Shown: positions 27,382-36,669, counted from the stretch's first letter. The stretch: 64,000 bases of DNA from Dyadobacter sp. (GCF_017744695.1 NZ_JAGIAS010000012.1:1-64000); one strand, 5' to 3'. Numbers and translations are program-made. Notes: a model not told the origin generated them from the letters alone.

Positions 27382-28488
27382 ATGAAGAAAGTGCTGATTG
27401 GATGTGTATTGCTTTGGACAGCGGGCTTTGGTTTGGCCGGCAGAGCGGTTGTTGCGCAATCGGGCGACGGCCGCTCCGACGGCGGGACCAAAGTCCCGCA
27501 ACAGGTTATGCAGAACATCTTTGAAGAAGTGAAAACCCCTTACAAATACGGCGTGGTGATCCTGCAACCCAACAAAGGGCGGATGGTTGACAGCCCGACG
27601 GTGTTCCGACAAGGCGGCATTTGGTACATGACCTACATCATTTTTGACGGCAAAGGCTATGAAACCTGGCTTTCCAAAAGTGATAACCTGCTGCAATGGA
27701 CCTCGCTGGGCAGGATCATGTCGTTCACCGAAAATACCTGGGACGCCACGCAAAAAGCAGGCTACGTGGCATTGGTCGACACCGAATGGGGCGGCAGCTA
27801 TGAAGCCGAAAAGTTTGAAAACAAATACTGGCTCTCCTACCTCGGCGGCTCCGAAAAGGGGTACGAGGCAGGCAGGCTCGGCATCGGCATAGCTTCCACG
27901 TCGGACCTGACCCGGGCCAGTGAGGTGGACCGGTTCCCGCAGCCCGTATTGTCGGCAGTTGACAAGGACGTACGCTGGTACGACGATAAAACGATCTACA
28001 AAAGCCTCGTCATCCGCGATAAATCCCGCATTACCGGCCACCCGTTTGTGATGTATTATAATGCCAAAGGCGAAAAGGGCGACGACAAGGGCAACGGTTT
28101 CGAAAGCATCGCCATGGCCGTGTCCGACGATATGAAGCACTGGAAACGTACCGGCGACCAGCCGCTGATCACCCGCAACACCGGCATTTGCGGCGACGCC
28201 CAAATAGCAAAAATCGGGGATGTGTACGTGATGTTCTATTTCGGGGCATTCTGGAAACCGGGCGCTTTCGAACGCTTCGCCTGCTCCTACGATCTCCAAA
28301 ACTGGACAGACTGGACCGGCCCCGACCTCATTTCCCCCACCGAACCGTACGATAAAACCTATGCCCACAAGCCCTGGGTGATCAAATGGAACGGCGTGGT
28401 ATACCATTTTTACAATGCCGTAGGCGACCAGGGCCGCGTCATCGCACTAGCCACTTCCAAAGATTTAAGAACCCAAAACAACCCCTGA
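27382..28488 (+). CDS. Secreted five-bladed beta-propeller glycosidase (GH43/GH130-like)
   Basis: A 368-residue protein with a signal peptide ending near VVAQS. The pattern of repeated blade motifs, VDSPTVFRQGGIWYMTY, FENKYWLSYLGG, HPFVMYYNA, IGDVYVMFYFG, and HKPWVIKWNGVVYHFYNAV, is that of the five-bladed propeller clans of GH43, GH32 and GH130. Asp in VDSPTVF is a likely catalytic or binding residue. The family cannot be fixed by eye. I chose ATG at 27382; a GTG six bases earlier overlaps the SusD stop. The context of two beta-L-arabinofuranosidases suggests action on an arabinose-containing glycan. Its stop codon TGA is part of a 10-bp repeat unit. Confidence 0.75.
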   Translation: MKKVLIGCVLLWTAGFGLAGRAVVAQSGDGRSDGGTKVPQQVMQNIFEEVKTPYKYGVVILQPNKGRMVDSPTVFRQGGIWYMTYIIFDGKGYETWLSKSDNLLQWTSLGRIMSFTENTWDATQKAGYVALVDTEWGGSYEAEKFENKYWLSYLGGSEKGYEAGRLGIGIASTSDLTRASEVDRFPQPVLSAVDKDVRWYDDKTIYKSLVIRDKSRITGHPFVMYYNAKGEKGDDKGNGFESIAMAVSDDMKHWKRTGDQPLITRNTGICGDAQIAKIGDVYVMFYFGAFWKPGAFERFACSYDLQNWTDWTGPDLISPTEPYDKTYAHKPWVIKWNGVVYHFYNAVGDQGRVIALATSKDLRTQNNP

Positions 28489-28515
28489 CCATACTTGACA
28501 ACACCTGACAATACC
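28486..28515. repeat. Short decamer array, three units of TGACNNNNCY
   Basis: Three 10-bp units start at 28486, 28496 and 28506, the same family as at 20371-20432. The first supplies the TGA stop of the glycosidase gene. Only one orientation is present. The array fills most of the 43-bp gap before the next gene. Confidence 0.75.
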
Positions 28516-28531
28516 CAACTAAAACCGACCA

Positions 28532-30544
28532 ATGAAAAAACTCCTGTTCTCAACTGCCTTGCTCATTACCCTGCAAGCCCACGCACAACCAGGAAAAGAA
28601 ATTAGTTACACCCCCGGCAAAGCCCCGCTAAGGTCAAATCCGTACAGCGAGCTGCCACTGGGCGCCATTAAACCGCAAGGCTGGCTCAAAGAAATGCTCG
28701 TTCGCCAGAAAAACGGGTCCACCGGCAAGCTCGACGAACTTTACCCACTCGTGATGGGCAAGCGCAACGGCTGGCTGGGCGGCGACGGCGACCAATGGGA
28801 ACGCGGCCCGTACTGGATAGACGGCCTGCTCCCGCTCGCCTACATCCTCGACGACAAAGAACTCATCGCCAAAACCAAACCCTGGGTGGAATGGGCCATT
28901 GCGAGCCAGCAGCCCGACGGGTATTTCGGGCCGTCCAAAGATTATGGCCATGAACCCGGCGTGCAGCGTGACAACAGCCGCGACTGGTGGCCCAAAATGG
29001 TGGTATTGAAAATTTTGAAACAATACTATTCCGCCACCGGCGACCAGCGGGTTATTACTTTAATGACCAACTATTTCAAATACCAGCTCAAAGAACTCCC
29101 TTCGAAACCGCTGGATAACTGGACATTCTGGGCGCGGTACCGTGGTGCGGATAACCTCGCGGTGGTGTACTGGCTCTACAACATCACCGGCGACAAGTTC
29201 CTGCTCGACCTGGGGAACCTCATTCACCTTCAAACCTTCGACTATACCAATGCATTCCTGAATACCGACCTGCTTTCGACGCGCGGCAGCATTCATTGCG
29301 TCAATCTCGCGCAGGGTATCAAGGCGCCGCTGGTCTATTTCCAGCATCATCCCGAACAGAAATACCTGGACGCTACCCAAAAGGGTTTCGCCGATCTTCG
29401 TAAGTTCAACGGCCTCGCCCATGGTCTGTACGGCGGCGACGAGGCGCTGCACGGCAACGATCCTACCCAGGGTTCCGAACTCTGCTCGGCCGTGGAAATG
29501 ATGTTTTCCCTCGAAAGCATCCTCGAAATCACCGGCGATGTGGGCTATGCCGATATGCTCGAAAAAGTGGCATTCAATGCATTACCGACGCAGGCTTCCG
29601 ACGATTTTATGACCCGCCAGTATTTCCAGCAGGCCAACCAGGTGATGATGACCCGACACCAGCGCAACTTCGACGTGAACCACGGCGGCACCGACGTGTG
29701 CATGGGGCTGCTTACGGGTTATCCGTGTTGTACGTCCAATATGCACCAGGGCTGGCCAAAATTTGTACAAAATCTCTGGTACGCGACCGCCGACAAGGGC
29801 ATTGCGGCCCTGGCCTATTCAGCCAGCGAAGCGAGTATCAAACTGCCGGGCGGCATTGGCGTGGGTGTGAAGGAAGAAACCTCCTATCCTTTTGAGGAAA
29901 CCATCAGATTCACGGTTAATCCTTCTGCCAAAGCGGTATTCCCGTTCCATATGCGCATTCCGGCGTGGTGTAAGAAGGGAGTTATCAAAGTAAATGGCAA
30001 ACTCTGGCTCGAACCGGATGGCAACCAGATCGTGAAACTGACCCGTGAATGGGAAAAAGGCGATGTGGTGGAGCTGACATTGCCTATGCATATTTTCAAA
30101 AACACCTGGGTAGAAAACTCCATTTCCGTGGAGCGCGGACCGCTTACGTATGCATTGAAAGTGGGCGAAACCTCCAAACTGGTGAAAAATGATAAAGATC
30201 CGATCGACTACGGCGCCAGCTATACGGAAGTGCGGCCCACCACGCCCTGGAACTACGGATTGATCCTCACGCCCGACAGCAAACTGGAAGAACAGTACAA
30301 ATGGGAAGTAGCGAAACCGGTTTCAAACTATCCATGGAACCCCGAAAATGCGCCGTTGCAGATCAAAACGAAGGCCCGCCGCATTCCGTCGTGGGGCTTA
30401 TACAACGAAATGGCCGGCCCGATTCCGTACAGTATGACGTATCAGCTGGAAACCGAAGACGAGGAAGAAGACATCGTGCTGATCCCTTACGGATGTACCA
30501 ATCTCCGGATTGCCCAATTTCCGGTGATCCACAAGAAAAAATAG
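28532..30544 (+). CDS. GH127-type beta-L-arabinofuranosidase (DUF1680)
   Basis: A 670-residue secreted enzyme with a signal peptide ending at AHAQP. It has the (alpha/alpha)6 barrel of DUF1680 followed by beta-sandwich domains. The zinc site of the family is visible: Glu316-x-Cys318 in GSELCSAVE and Cys399-Cys400 in YPCCTSN, where the first or second Cys is the nucleophile by analogy with Bifidobacterium HypBA1. These enzymes release terminal beta-L-arabinofuranose from arabinooligosaccharides of plant cell-wall proteins and pectin. It is the sixth gene of the PUL and is followed after 26 bp by a second GH127 gene only distantly similar to it, so the two probably cleave different linkages. 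Confidence 0.88.
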   Translation: MKKLLFSTALLITLQAHAQPGKEISYTPGKAPLRSNPYSELPLGAIKPQGWLKEMLVRQKNGSTGKLDELYPLVMGKRNGWLGGDGDQWERGPYWIDGLLPLAYILDDKELIAKTKPWVEWAIASQQPDGYFGPSKDYGHEPGVQRDNSRDWWPKMVVLKILKQYYSATGDQRVITLMTNYFKYQLKELPSKPLDNWTFWARYRGADNLAVVYWLYNITGDKFLLDLGNLIHLQTFDYTNAFLNTDLLSTRGSIHCVNLAQGIKAPLVYFQHHPEQKYLDATQKGFADLRKFNGLAHGLYGGDEALHGNDPTQGSELCSAVEMMFSLESILEITGDVGYADMLEKVAFNALPTQASDDFMTRQYFQQANQVMMTRHQRNFDVNHGGTDVCMGLLTGYPCCTSNMHQGWPKFVQNLWYATADKGIAALAYSASEASIKLPGGIGVGVKEETSYPFEETIRFTVNPSAKAVFPFHMRIPAWCKKGVIKVNGKLWLEPDGNQIVKLTREWEKGDVVELTLPMHIFKNTWVENSISVERGPLTYALKVGETSKLVKNDKDPIDYGASYTEVRPTTPWNYGLILTPDSKLEEQYKWEVAKPVSNYPWNPENAPLQIKTKARRIPSWGLYNEMAGPIPYSMTYQLETEDEEEDIVLIPYGCTNLRIAQFPVIHKKK

Positions 30545-30570
30545 GATTATCATTCAAAACGAATTTCGAA

Positions 30571-32544
30571 ATGCAGTCAGCTATTAAAATATATGTCGGC
30601 GCAGCGCTTGTCTGGTGTATTCAGGCATTTCCAAACCCTGCACACGCCCAGCAGCGCATTCAGCCGGTGAAGTTCTCCGAGGTCAACATTACCGACCAGT
30701 TCTGGAAACCCAAACAGGAAAAAGTGGCCACGGCCACGCTGAATGCGTGCATTATCCAAACCGAAGAAAAATCGGGCCGGATCCGGAATTTCGAGAAAGC
30801 GGCACGCAGGCAGGGTGAAAAGCACGAAGGCATTTATTACGACGACAGTGATGTGTACAAAGCCATCGAAGCCATGGCCTATTCACTCAAAAACCGCCCC
30901 GATGCCGCGCTGGAACGTAAAGCGGATGAATGGATCGACAAGATCGCAGCAGCCCAGCTTCCGGATGGCTATTTGAATACCTATTACACCTTAACCGACC
31001 TCAAACAGCGCTGGACCGACATGGAAAAGCACGAGGACTACTGTGCGGGGCATTTAATAGAGGCGGCGGTGGCTTACTACAACACCACCGGCAAACGTAA
31101 ACTCCTCGATGTAGCCATTCGCTTCGCCGACCACATCGATTCGACATTCCGTGTGGCCAACCGGCCGTGGGTATCCGGTCACCAGGAAATCGAGCTCGCG
31201 CTCATGAAGTTGTATCACCTCACCAAGGAAGACCGCTACCTGAAACTCGCCGACTGGTTCCTCGATCAGCGGGGCCACGGCCATGGAAAAGGGAAGATCT
31301 GGGACGAATGGAAGGATCCCAAATATTGCCAGGACGATGTGCCGGTGAAGCAGCAGAAAGAAATCACGGGCCACGCCGTGCGTGCCATGTACCAGTACAC
31401 GGGCGCGGCCGACGTAGCGTCCGTCACGCAGGACCCGGGTTATATGAATGCCATGACCGCCGTGTGGGAAGATGTCGTTTACCGGAACATGTACCTGACG
31501 GGTGGTATAGGCTCTTCCGGCCACAACGAAGGTTTCACGGATGATTACGACCTCCCCAACGGGGCCGCATACAGCGAAACTTGCGCATCGGTAGGAATGG
31601 TGTTCTGGAACCAGCGCATGAACGCGCTCACAGGCGACGCCAAGTACATCGACGTCCTCGAACGCAGCCTGTACAACGGCGCGCTGGACGGCCTCAGCCT
31701 GAATGGCGATACTTTCTTTTACGGAAACCCGCTTTCTTCGGTAGGTACCAATGCACGGAGCGCCTGGTTCGGAACGGCTTGCTGCCCTTCGAATATCGCA
31801 AGGCTGGTCGCGTCTGTCGGAGATTATATTTATGGTAAATCCGATGGAAAGATTTGGGTGAACCTCTTCGTGGGCAGCAATACTACTTTTCAGTTCGGAA
31901 AAACGGCAGTACCCCTTCAAATGGACACCAACTATCCGTGGAACGGTCAAGTGAAGATCAGGGTCTCGCCCGCACAGAAAGTAAAATATGCATTGAACAT
32001 CCGCATTCCGGGCTGGGCAACCGAAACCGCCGTTCCGGGCGGACTATACAATTTTGCGGCAGCCGGTAGCAGCAAAGTCGAAATATGGCTGAATGGCAAG
32101 CCCGTCAATTATCAAACGGACAAAGGTTATGCGGTGATCGACCGCACCTGGCAGAATGGCGACGAAATCGAACTGAAACTGCCCATGGAAGTACGGCAAA
32201 TCAGGGCCCGCAATGAAGTGAAGGCCGATGCCGACCGGATCGCCCTCCAACGCGGCCCGATCGTCTACTGTGTGGAAGGCGCCGACAATGCGGGCGAGGT
32301 ATGGAACCTGCTCGTGCCCGAAAACCCCTCGTTCAATATCCGGAACAGCCAGATTCTGAACGAATCCGTCGTCTCGATCAGGGCCAACCTGCAGGTATTA
32401 AAACCGACCCCCGACGGCCTGAACGTAAAGCCGGAGCCACAGACCGTGACCGCGATTCCGTACTACACCTGGGCAAACCGCGGTCGCGGACCGATGCAGG
32501 TATGGCTGCCCGTAAAGATGAAGAATATCAGGATTGCAGAATAA
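30571..32544 (+). CDS. GH127 beta-L-arabinofuranosidase
   Basis: A 657-residue secreted enzyme with a signal peptide ending AHAQQ. The motifs NITDQFWKPKQ and GYLNTYYTL at the N-terminal side match GH127. The metal and catalytic set is Glu336-x-Cys338 (SETCAS) and Cys404-Cys405 (TACCPSN), very close in number to HypBA1 (338, 340, 417, 418). The longer open frame back to 30301 overlaps the previous gene and is not coding before 30571. This is the last gene of the PUL; a terminator lies 18 bp after the stop codon. Confidence 0.92.
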   Translation: MQSAIKIYVGAALVWCIQAFPNPAHAQQRIQPVKFSEVNITDQFWKPKQEKVATATLNACIIQTEEKSGRIRNFEKAARRQGEKHEGIYYDDSDVYKAIEAMAYSLKNRPDAALERKADEWIDKIAAAQLPDGYLNTYYTLTDLKQRWTDMEKHEDYCAGHLIEAAVAYYNTTGKRKLLDVAIRFADHIDSTFRVANRPWVSGHQEIELALMKLYHLTKEDRYLKLADWFLDQRGHGHGKGKIWDEWKDPKYCQDDVPVKQQKEITGHAVRAMYQYTGAADVASVTQDPGYMNAMTAVWEDVVYRNMYLTGGIGSSGHNEGFTDDYDLPNGAAYSETCASVGMVFWNQRMNALTGDAKYIDVLERSLYNGALDGLSLNGDTFFYGNPLSSVGTNARSAWFGTACCPSNIARLVASVGDYIYGKSDGKIWVNLFVGSNTTFQFGKTAVPLQMDTNYPWNGQVKIRVSPAQKVKYALNIRIPGWATETAVPGGLYNFAAAGSSKVEIWLNGKPVNYQTDKGYAVIDRTWQNGDEIELKLPMEVRQIRARNEVKADADRIALQRGPIVYCVEGADNAGEVWNLLVPENPSFNIRNSQILNESVVSIRANLQVLKPTPDGLNVKPEPQTVTAIPYYTWANRGRGPMQVWLPVKMKNIRIAE

Positions 32545-32561
32545 TTTCATAGCAGTATGTC

Positions 32562-32597
32562 ATGACGGAGTGAACCTTCATTCCGTCATTTTTTTTA
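32562..32597 (+). terminator. Terminator of the arabinan utilisation operon
   Basis: Arms ATGACGGA (32562-32569) and TCCGTCAT (32582-32589) pair perfectly around a 12-base loop and are followed by eight T residues. The location, directly after the second GH127 gene, marks the operon end. Confidence 0.85.
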
Positions 32598-32632
32598 TAT
32601 GGATACGCATCCATCCGTTTGATAAACTGAGT

Positions 32633-33226
32633 ATGAACCCAGGCACTACAATTGACCAATTCATTCAATACCTTACCGATAAAATCACGCTTTCGGCCGA
32701 CGAGATCGCACAAATCAAACAGGTAGCCATTCAAAAGAAAATCCGCAAACGGCAGTTGCTGTTACAGGAAGGGGATACCTGGAAATACAATGCATTTGTG
32801 GGCCACGGCTTTATGAGGACTTATTCTATCGATAACAAAGGCAACGAGCATATCCTGAACTTTTCTCCGGAGAACTACTGGTGTGGCGACCGGGAAAGCC
32901 TGATGACGGGTAATCCCTCGAGGTTCAATATTGAAGCGATCGAAGACACGGATGTCGTGTTGATCACCAAAGAGAATTTCGATCTGCTTTGTCGGAATAT
33001 TCCCCAACTGAACGATCTGGTCAACGCCATTTTGCATAAAAGCTTCATCGTATCGCAGGACCGCATCCATGCCGGCATCAGCCTTTCGGCCGAAGAGAAA
33101 TACCAGAAATTTCTCAATCAGTACCCGCAAATCGCCAACCGTGTGCCGCAGCATATGATCGCATCCTACATCGGCATAACGCCCGAAACACTGACGCGGA
33201 TCAGGCGGAGCAACGCCGGCAAATAG
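32633..33226 (+). CDS. Crp/Fnr family transcriptional regulator
   Basis: A 197-residue one-component regulator. The cNMP-binding-type beta-roll covers about residues 30-125 (RQLLLQEGDTWKYNAFVGHGFMRTY in part). The C-terminal region RVPQHMIASYIGITPETLTRIRRS is the shortened Bacteroidota HTH. The ATG at 32633 was chosen because the upstream extension overlaps the terminator hairpin. Ligand contacts of true CRP are not obvious, so the effector is unknown. It is followed by a large palindrome and an SDR gene on the same strand, its probable target. A second Crp-SDR pair occurs at 53210-54765. Confidence 0.85.
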   Translation: MNPGTTIDQFIQYLTDKITLSADEIAQIKQVAIQKKIRKRQLLLQEGDTWKYNAFVGHGFMRTYSIDNKGNEHILNFSPENYWCGDRESLMTGNPSRFNIEAIEDTDVVLITKENFDLLCRNIPQLNDLVNAILHKSFIVSQDRIHAGISLSAEEKYQKFLNQYPQIANRVPQHMIASYIGITPETLTRIRRSNAGK

Positions 33227-33240
33227 CCGTTTTATCATTT

Positions 33241-33283
33241 CCATTGACATTTGATTGGTATTTTTTCCAATAAATGTCAATGG
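33241..33283. promoter_or_regulatory. Large inverted repeat, likely operator before the SDR gene
   Basis: The arms CCATTGACATTTGATTGG (33241-33258) and its near-complement (33267-33283, one bulged base) flank an 8-base spacer TATTTTTT. The right arm would cover the -33 region if CAACTTTG (33303-33310) is the -7 box of the SDR gene. No T tract follows the stem, so a pure terminator role is less likely. Confidence 0.6.
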
Positions 33284-33337
33284 AGACCGCCCCTTCCGGC
33301 TTGCAACTTTGCATCGTCAACTTTAACATTTAAGACG

Positions 33338-34195
33338 ATGAACAAGACAGTTTTTATTACCGGAACCAGCACCGGTTTTGGTAAACTCACAGCAATCACA
33401 TTGGCCAATGCAGGCCTTACCGTCATAGCAGGAATGCGGAACATCGGGAATAAAAACCGCGCGGTGGCAGAAGAGTTGGGCGCCATTCCCAACATCGAGG
33501 TGGTAGAAATAGACCTGACAGACGATACTTCGGTGAACAACGCCTTTGAGCAAGTCCTGGCGCGCCACGGCAAGATCGATGTACTCGTGAATAATGCCGC
33601 GGTGAGCGGCTTCGGGGTATTCGAATCATATAGTGTGGACCGGATCCGTGAAATGTTCGAAATCAATTTTTACGGCGTGGTCAGGACCTACCAGGCCGTG
33701 CTGCCGGCCATGCGTGCGGCAAAAAGCGGATTGATCATCAATATAACCTCCGGCGCCAGCGGCCATACCCTTCCCTTTATGGTGCCGTACCTGGCTTCCA
33801 AGTTTGGCGTGGAGAGCATTACCGAGGGCTTGCAGGATGAATTGAAACAGTTTGGAATCGATAATGTGTCGATACAGCCCGGCGTATACCCGACCGAAAT
33901 GAATACGGGTGCCAAAGCCGGCATCCACGGCGACAAACCGGTGATCGCCCAGCAGTACGATCCGCTGGCATCGGAACAGTTCAATGCGCTTGGCCAGGGC
34001 CTTTTTGGTAAAATGGCCGCTTTTGACATGAACCCGCAAACCATCGCCGACGGTGTGCTCAAACTGATCCAAATGCCAGCAGGCCAACGCCCATTGCGTT
34101 TCCCCCTCGACGCCATCGCACAGGGCACCGACGTCGAATTCATCGAAGCGCGGGCGAACATCAAAGCCAAATGGGTAGCGGCTTATATGGAGTAG
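33338..34195 (+). CDS. SDR family oxidoreductase
   Basis: A 285-residue classical short-chain dehydrogenase. The cofactor motif TGTSTGFG is at residues 8-15, the NNAA-type motif at about 86-89, the catalytic Ser in INITSGASG and the Tyr-Lys pair in YLASK. The sequence around VSIQPGVYPTEM is typical. The true start is the ATG at 33338; the open frame upstream passes through the palindrome. Substrate unknown. It is probably controlled by the Crp-like regulator just upstream through the palindrome at 33241-33283. Confidence 0.9.
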   Translation: MNKTVFITGTSTGFGKLTAITLANAGLTVIAGMRNIGNKNRAVAEELGAIPNIEVVEIDLTDDTSVNNAFEQVLARHGKIDVLVNNAAVSGFGVFESYSVDRIREMFEINFYGVVRTYQAVLPAMRAAKSGLIINITSGASGHTLPFMVPYLASKFGVESITEGLQDELKQFGIDNVSIQPGVYPTEMNTGAKAGIHGDKPVIAQQYDPLASEQFNALGQGLFGKMAAFDMNPQTIADGVLKLIQMPAGQRPLRFPLDAIAQGTDVEFIEARANIKAKWVAAYME

Positions 34196-34239
34196 CCCTC
34201 GCCTGCCTGCAGGCTCGTGTATCAGGATATTTCGCCCCC

Positions 34240-36669
34240 CTATTCACTTCGCAAACTCCGTACAGGGTTCACCATCGCAGCCCGTACGCTCTGGAAGCTT
34301 ACAGTGAGTAGCGCGATGACGGTCATGAGCAATCCGGCGGCAGCGAAAAGCCACCAGGATATGGATATCTTGAACTCGAAATTCTGCAACCACTGGTTCA
34401 TCAGGTACCAGGCAATGGGCGAAGCGATAACGATCGCCAAAAAGACTGGTTTCAGAAAATCGCGGGAGAGCAATGCGACTACGCTGCTCACAGAGGCGCC
34501 GAGGACTTTCCTTACCCCTATTTCCTTGGTCCGCTGCTCGGCGGTGAAGGTGGCAAGACCGAAGAGCCCCATGCCGGCGATCAGTACCGCCAAAATAGTG
34601 GCTGCTTCGATGAGCCTGGCGGTGCGCGTTTCGGATTGGTAGGCTTGCGCCAACGTTTCGTCCAGAAAACTGTATTCAAAAACCTGGTCCGGGAATGCTT
34701 CGGTCCAGGCTTTTTCAATATCAGCCAATGCGGTTTGAATAGAAGCTGCGTTTTCGCTTTGCAGCTTGATACCCGCCTGATAAAAATTGTTGGGCACAAC
34801 CTGCATCATCGTCGGGTCGATCTTCTGGTGCAGCGAGTTGACGTGAAAGTTACGGGCAACGCCGACGATTGTGGCAAACTCGTTGCCGTCGCCGTAATAC
34901 ACCCTTTGTCCGAGGGCTGCCCGGGGATCGGAAATCCCGATGTGGCCCAGGAATATTTCATTGACAATAATCCTGAAATCGGTCGTATCGCTGTCTTTCA
35001 GCGGCTCCCCGGCCAGCAGTTGAATACCGTAGGTATCGAAGTAATACGAGTCGCCCATTTTCATCTGGGTTTTGACCTGAACCACCTTTGGCCCCTGGCG
35101 GTACTCCATCGCCTGCATCCAGTTACTTTCGGCGGAAGCGCTATTGAACGAAAAACTCACATCCTTGATTTGCGCGGAACGGATCAGCTGGTTGCGAAGC
35201 GTTTGCAGCTTTTCGGGTTTATTGTCGGGAAGGCCCACGGTGACAATGGCCGATTTATTGAAGCCGAGATCCGCATTACGGAAGAAATCCAGTTGCCGGT
35301 CTATCAGCATCGCGCAGCAAATGAGCACGAGTGAAACGGTGAATTGCGCCACCACAAGTCCTTCGCGCATGGAAAACCACTGTCCGGCACGGAATACGGC
35401 GTTGTTTTTGAGTGCCCAAATAGGTGCCATGCCCGACAACCGCAATGCCGGATAAATTCCCGCCAGCAATGTCGTTACCATCAGCAAAACACTGAAAAAC
35501 AACGCAGTTTGCGGTGCAAACAGGTCATTCAACGTCAGTGGAATAGCCAGCGCAGCCGCGAAAACCGGCAACAGCAGCACACCTAATATAAGAGCAACTA
35601 CGCCCGCGAAAAAAGTAATGAGCCCCGCTTCGGTCAGGAACTGGTAGATCAGCGATTTCCGGTCGCTCCCTATTGCTTTGCGAATCCCCACTTCCTTCGC
35701 GCGCTTGAATGCACGCGCGGTGCTCAGGTTGATGAAGTTGAAGCAAGCGATGAGGAGCACGAGGGTACCGATCGCCGCAAGCGTTTTCAGCAATCCTACA
35801 TTGGCGCTCCTGCCCCCCAGGTTGCCTGTATAATGGATTTCGGACAAATGACTGAGTTTGAAACGTTTGTCGGGCAAGGCTTCTTTACCCATGTGTTTCA
35901 CTACCACAGCTTCGAAACGTCCTGCCAGTTTCGAAGCGTCGACGCCTTTTTTCAATAATACAAATACCTGGAAGTTGTCATTCCAGCCATTCCATTTGTT
36001 GTCTTCAAAGCCGGGGTTCATCTGCTTCACCGTCGCGAAAGACACCAGCATATTGAACGGGAAGCTGGTAGTAACCGGGTAATCTTCCACGACGCCGGTT
36101 ACGGTCAGGTCCTGCTTGTTGTCCAGCCGGATGGTTTTGCCGAGAACGTCCACCGTGCCGAAATACTTGTTCGCGTAGGCCCGCGTGAGGACAATGGTAC
36201 CCGGCTGATCCAATGCACGGCGCGGGTCTCCGGCTAGCCAGGTATAATCGAGCGTCCGGAAGATCCCGTTGTCGGCAAACACGAACGACTCCCTAAACTT
36301 CTTGTCGACTGCGGCAGGCGATCCTGCGGCAGGCGATCCTGCGGCAGGATCGCCTGCCGCCAGCGTCCGCCCGCCGGTTTGCATGAGCGGTGCGATGGTC
36401 TCTGCTTCGGGCAAATCGGTGCGCAGCGCGTTGGCCATGCCGGTGTAAGTGCCCGGATAAGTATGATTTTCCTTGATATTCTCGGTTTCAACCCGGTAGA
36501 TCCGGGCCAGCTTCGATTGCGACAAGTCGTAGCTTGTCTCATGCCGCACGACCATAAAGATCAGTATCGCACAGGCCATGCCTACGGCGAGGCCCGTTAC
36601 ATTGATGACCGTGTAGCCTTTTCCGTTGAAAAAGCTCCTGAAAGCGATGGTTAAGTGGTTTTTGATCAT
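34240..36669 (-). CDS. FtsX-type ABC transporter permease with internal repeat insertion
   Basis: An 809-residue paralogue of the permeases at 173 and 17667. It begins MIKNHLTIAFRSFFNGKGY and carries the FtsX signatures RAKEVGIRKAIG (about 325) and RTKEIGVRKVLG (about 710). In the first periplasmic domain, near residues 103-120, a run of alternating AAGDP/AAGSP pentapeptides is encoded by a 15-bp repeat (36311-36360). Its paralogues lack it at this place. The frame stays open, so the protein is probably functional. It is convergent with the SDR gene. No ATPase gene is nearby. Confidence 0.9.
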   Translation of the reverse strand: MIKNHLTIAFRSFFNGKGYTVINVTGLAVGMACAILIFMVVRHETSYDLSQSKLARIYRVETENIKENHTYPGTYTGMANALRTDLPEAETIAPLMQTGGRTLAAGDPAAGSPAAGSPAAVDKKFRESFVFADNGIFRTLDYTWLAGDPRRALDQPGTIVLTRAYANKYFGTVDVLGKTIRLDNKQDLTVTGVVEDYPVTTSFPFNMLVSFATVKQMNPGFEDNKWNGWNDNFQVFVLLKKGVDASKLAGRFEAVVVKHMGKEALPDKRFKLSHLSEIHYTGNLGGRSANVGLLKTLAAIGTLVLLIACFNFINLSTARAFKRAKEVGIRKAIGSDRKSLIYQFLTEAGLITFFAGVVALILGVLLLPVFAAALAIPLTLNDLFAPQTALFFSVLLMVTTLLAGIYPALRLSGMAPIWALKNNAVFRAGQWFSMREGLVVAQFTVSLVLICCAMLIDRQLDFFRNADLGFNKSAIVTVGLPDNKPEKLQTLRNQLIRSAQIKDVSFSFNSASAESNWMQAMEYRQGPKVVQVKTQMKMGDSYYFDTYGIQLLAGEPLKDSDTTDFRIIVNEIFLGHIGISDPRAALGQRVYYGDGNEFATIVGVARNFHVNSLHQKIDPTMMQVVPNNFYQAGIKLQSENAASIQTALADIEKAWTEAFPDQVFEYSFLDETLAQAYQSETRTARLIEAATILAVLIAGMGLFGLATFTAEQRTKEIGVRKVLGASVSSVVALLSRDFLKPVFLAIVIASPIAWYLMNQWLQNFEFKISISWWLFAAAGLLMTVIALLTVSFQSVRAAMVNPVRSLRSE
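36311..36360. repeat. 15-bp repeat: two direct copies plus one inverted copy
   Basis: GCGGCAGGCGATCCT occurs at 36311-36325 and 36326-36340. Its exact reverse complement occurs at 36346-36360. The last 20 bases form the palindrome GCGGCAGG-ATCG-CCTGCCGC. It lies inside a permease gene and is a multiple of three, so the reading frame is kept. Confidence 0.9.

Noticed and set aside
27373..28407. 344-residue antisense frame opposite the propeller glycosidase
   Set aside because: The sense strand has a signal peptide, propeller motifs and operon context; the antisense frame has none.
30301..30570. N-terminal extension of the second GH127 gene
   Set aside because: It overlaps the previous GH127 gene in another frame; ATG at 30571 gives a proper signal peptide.
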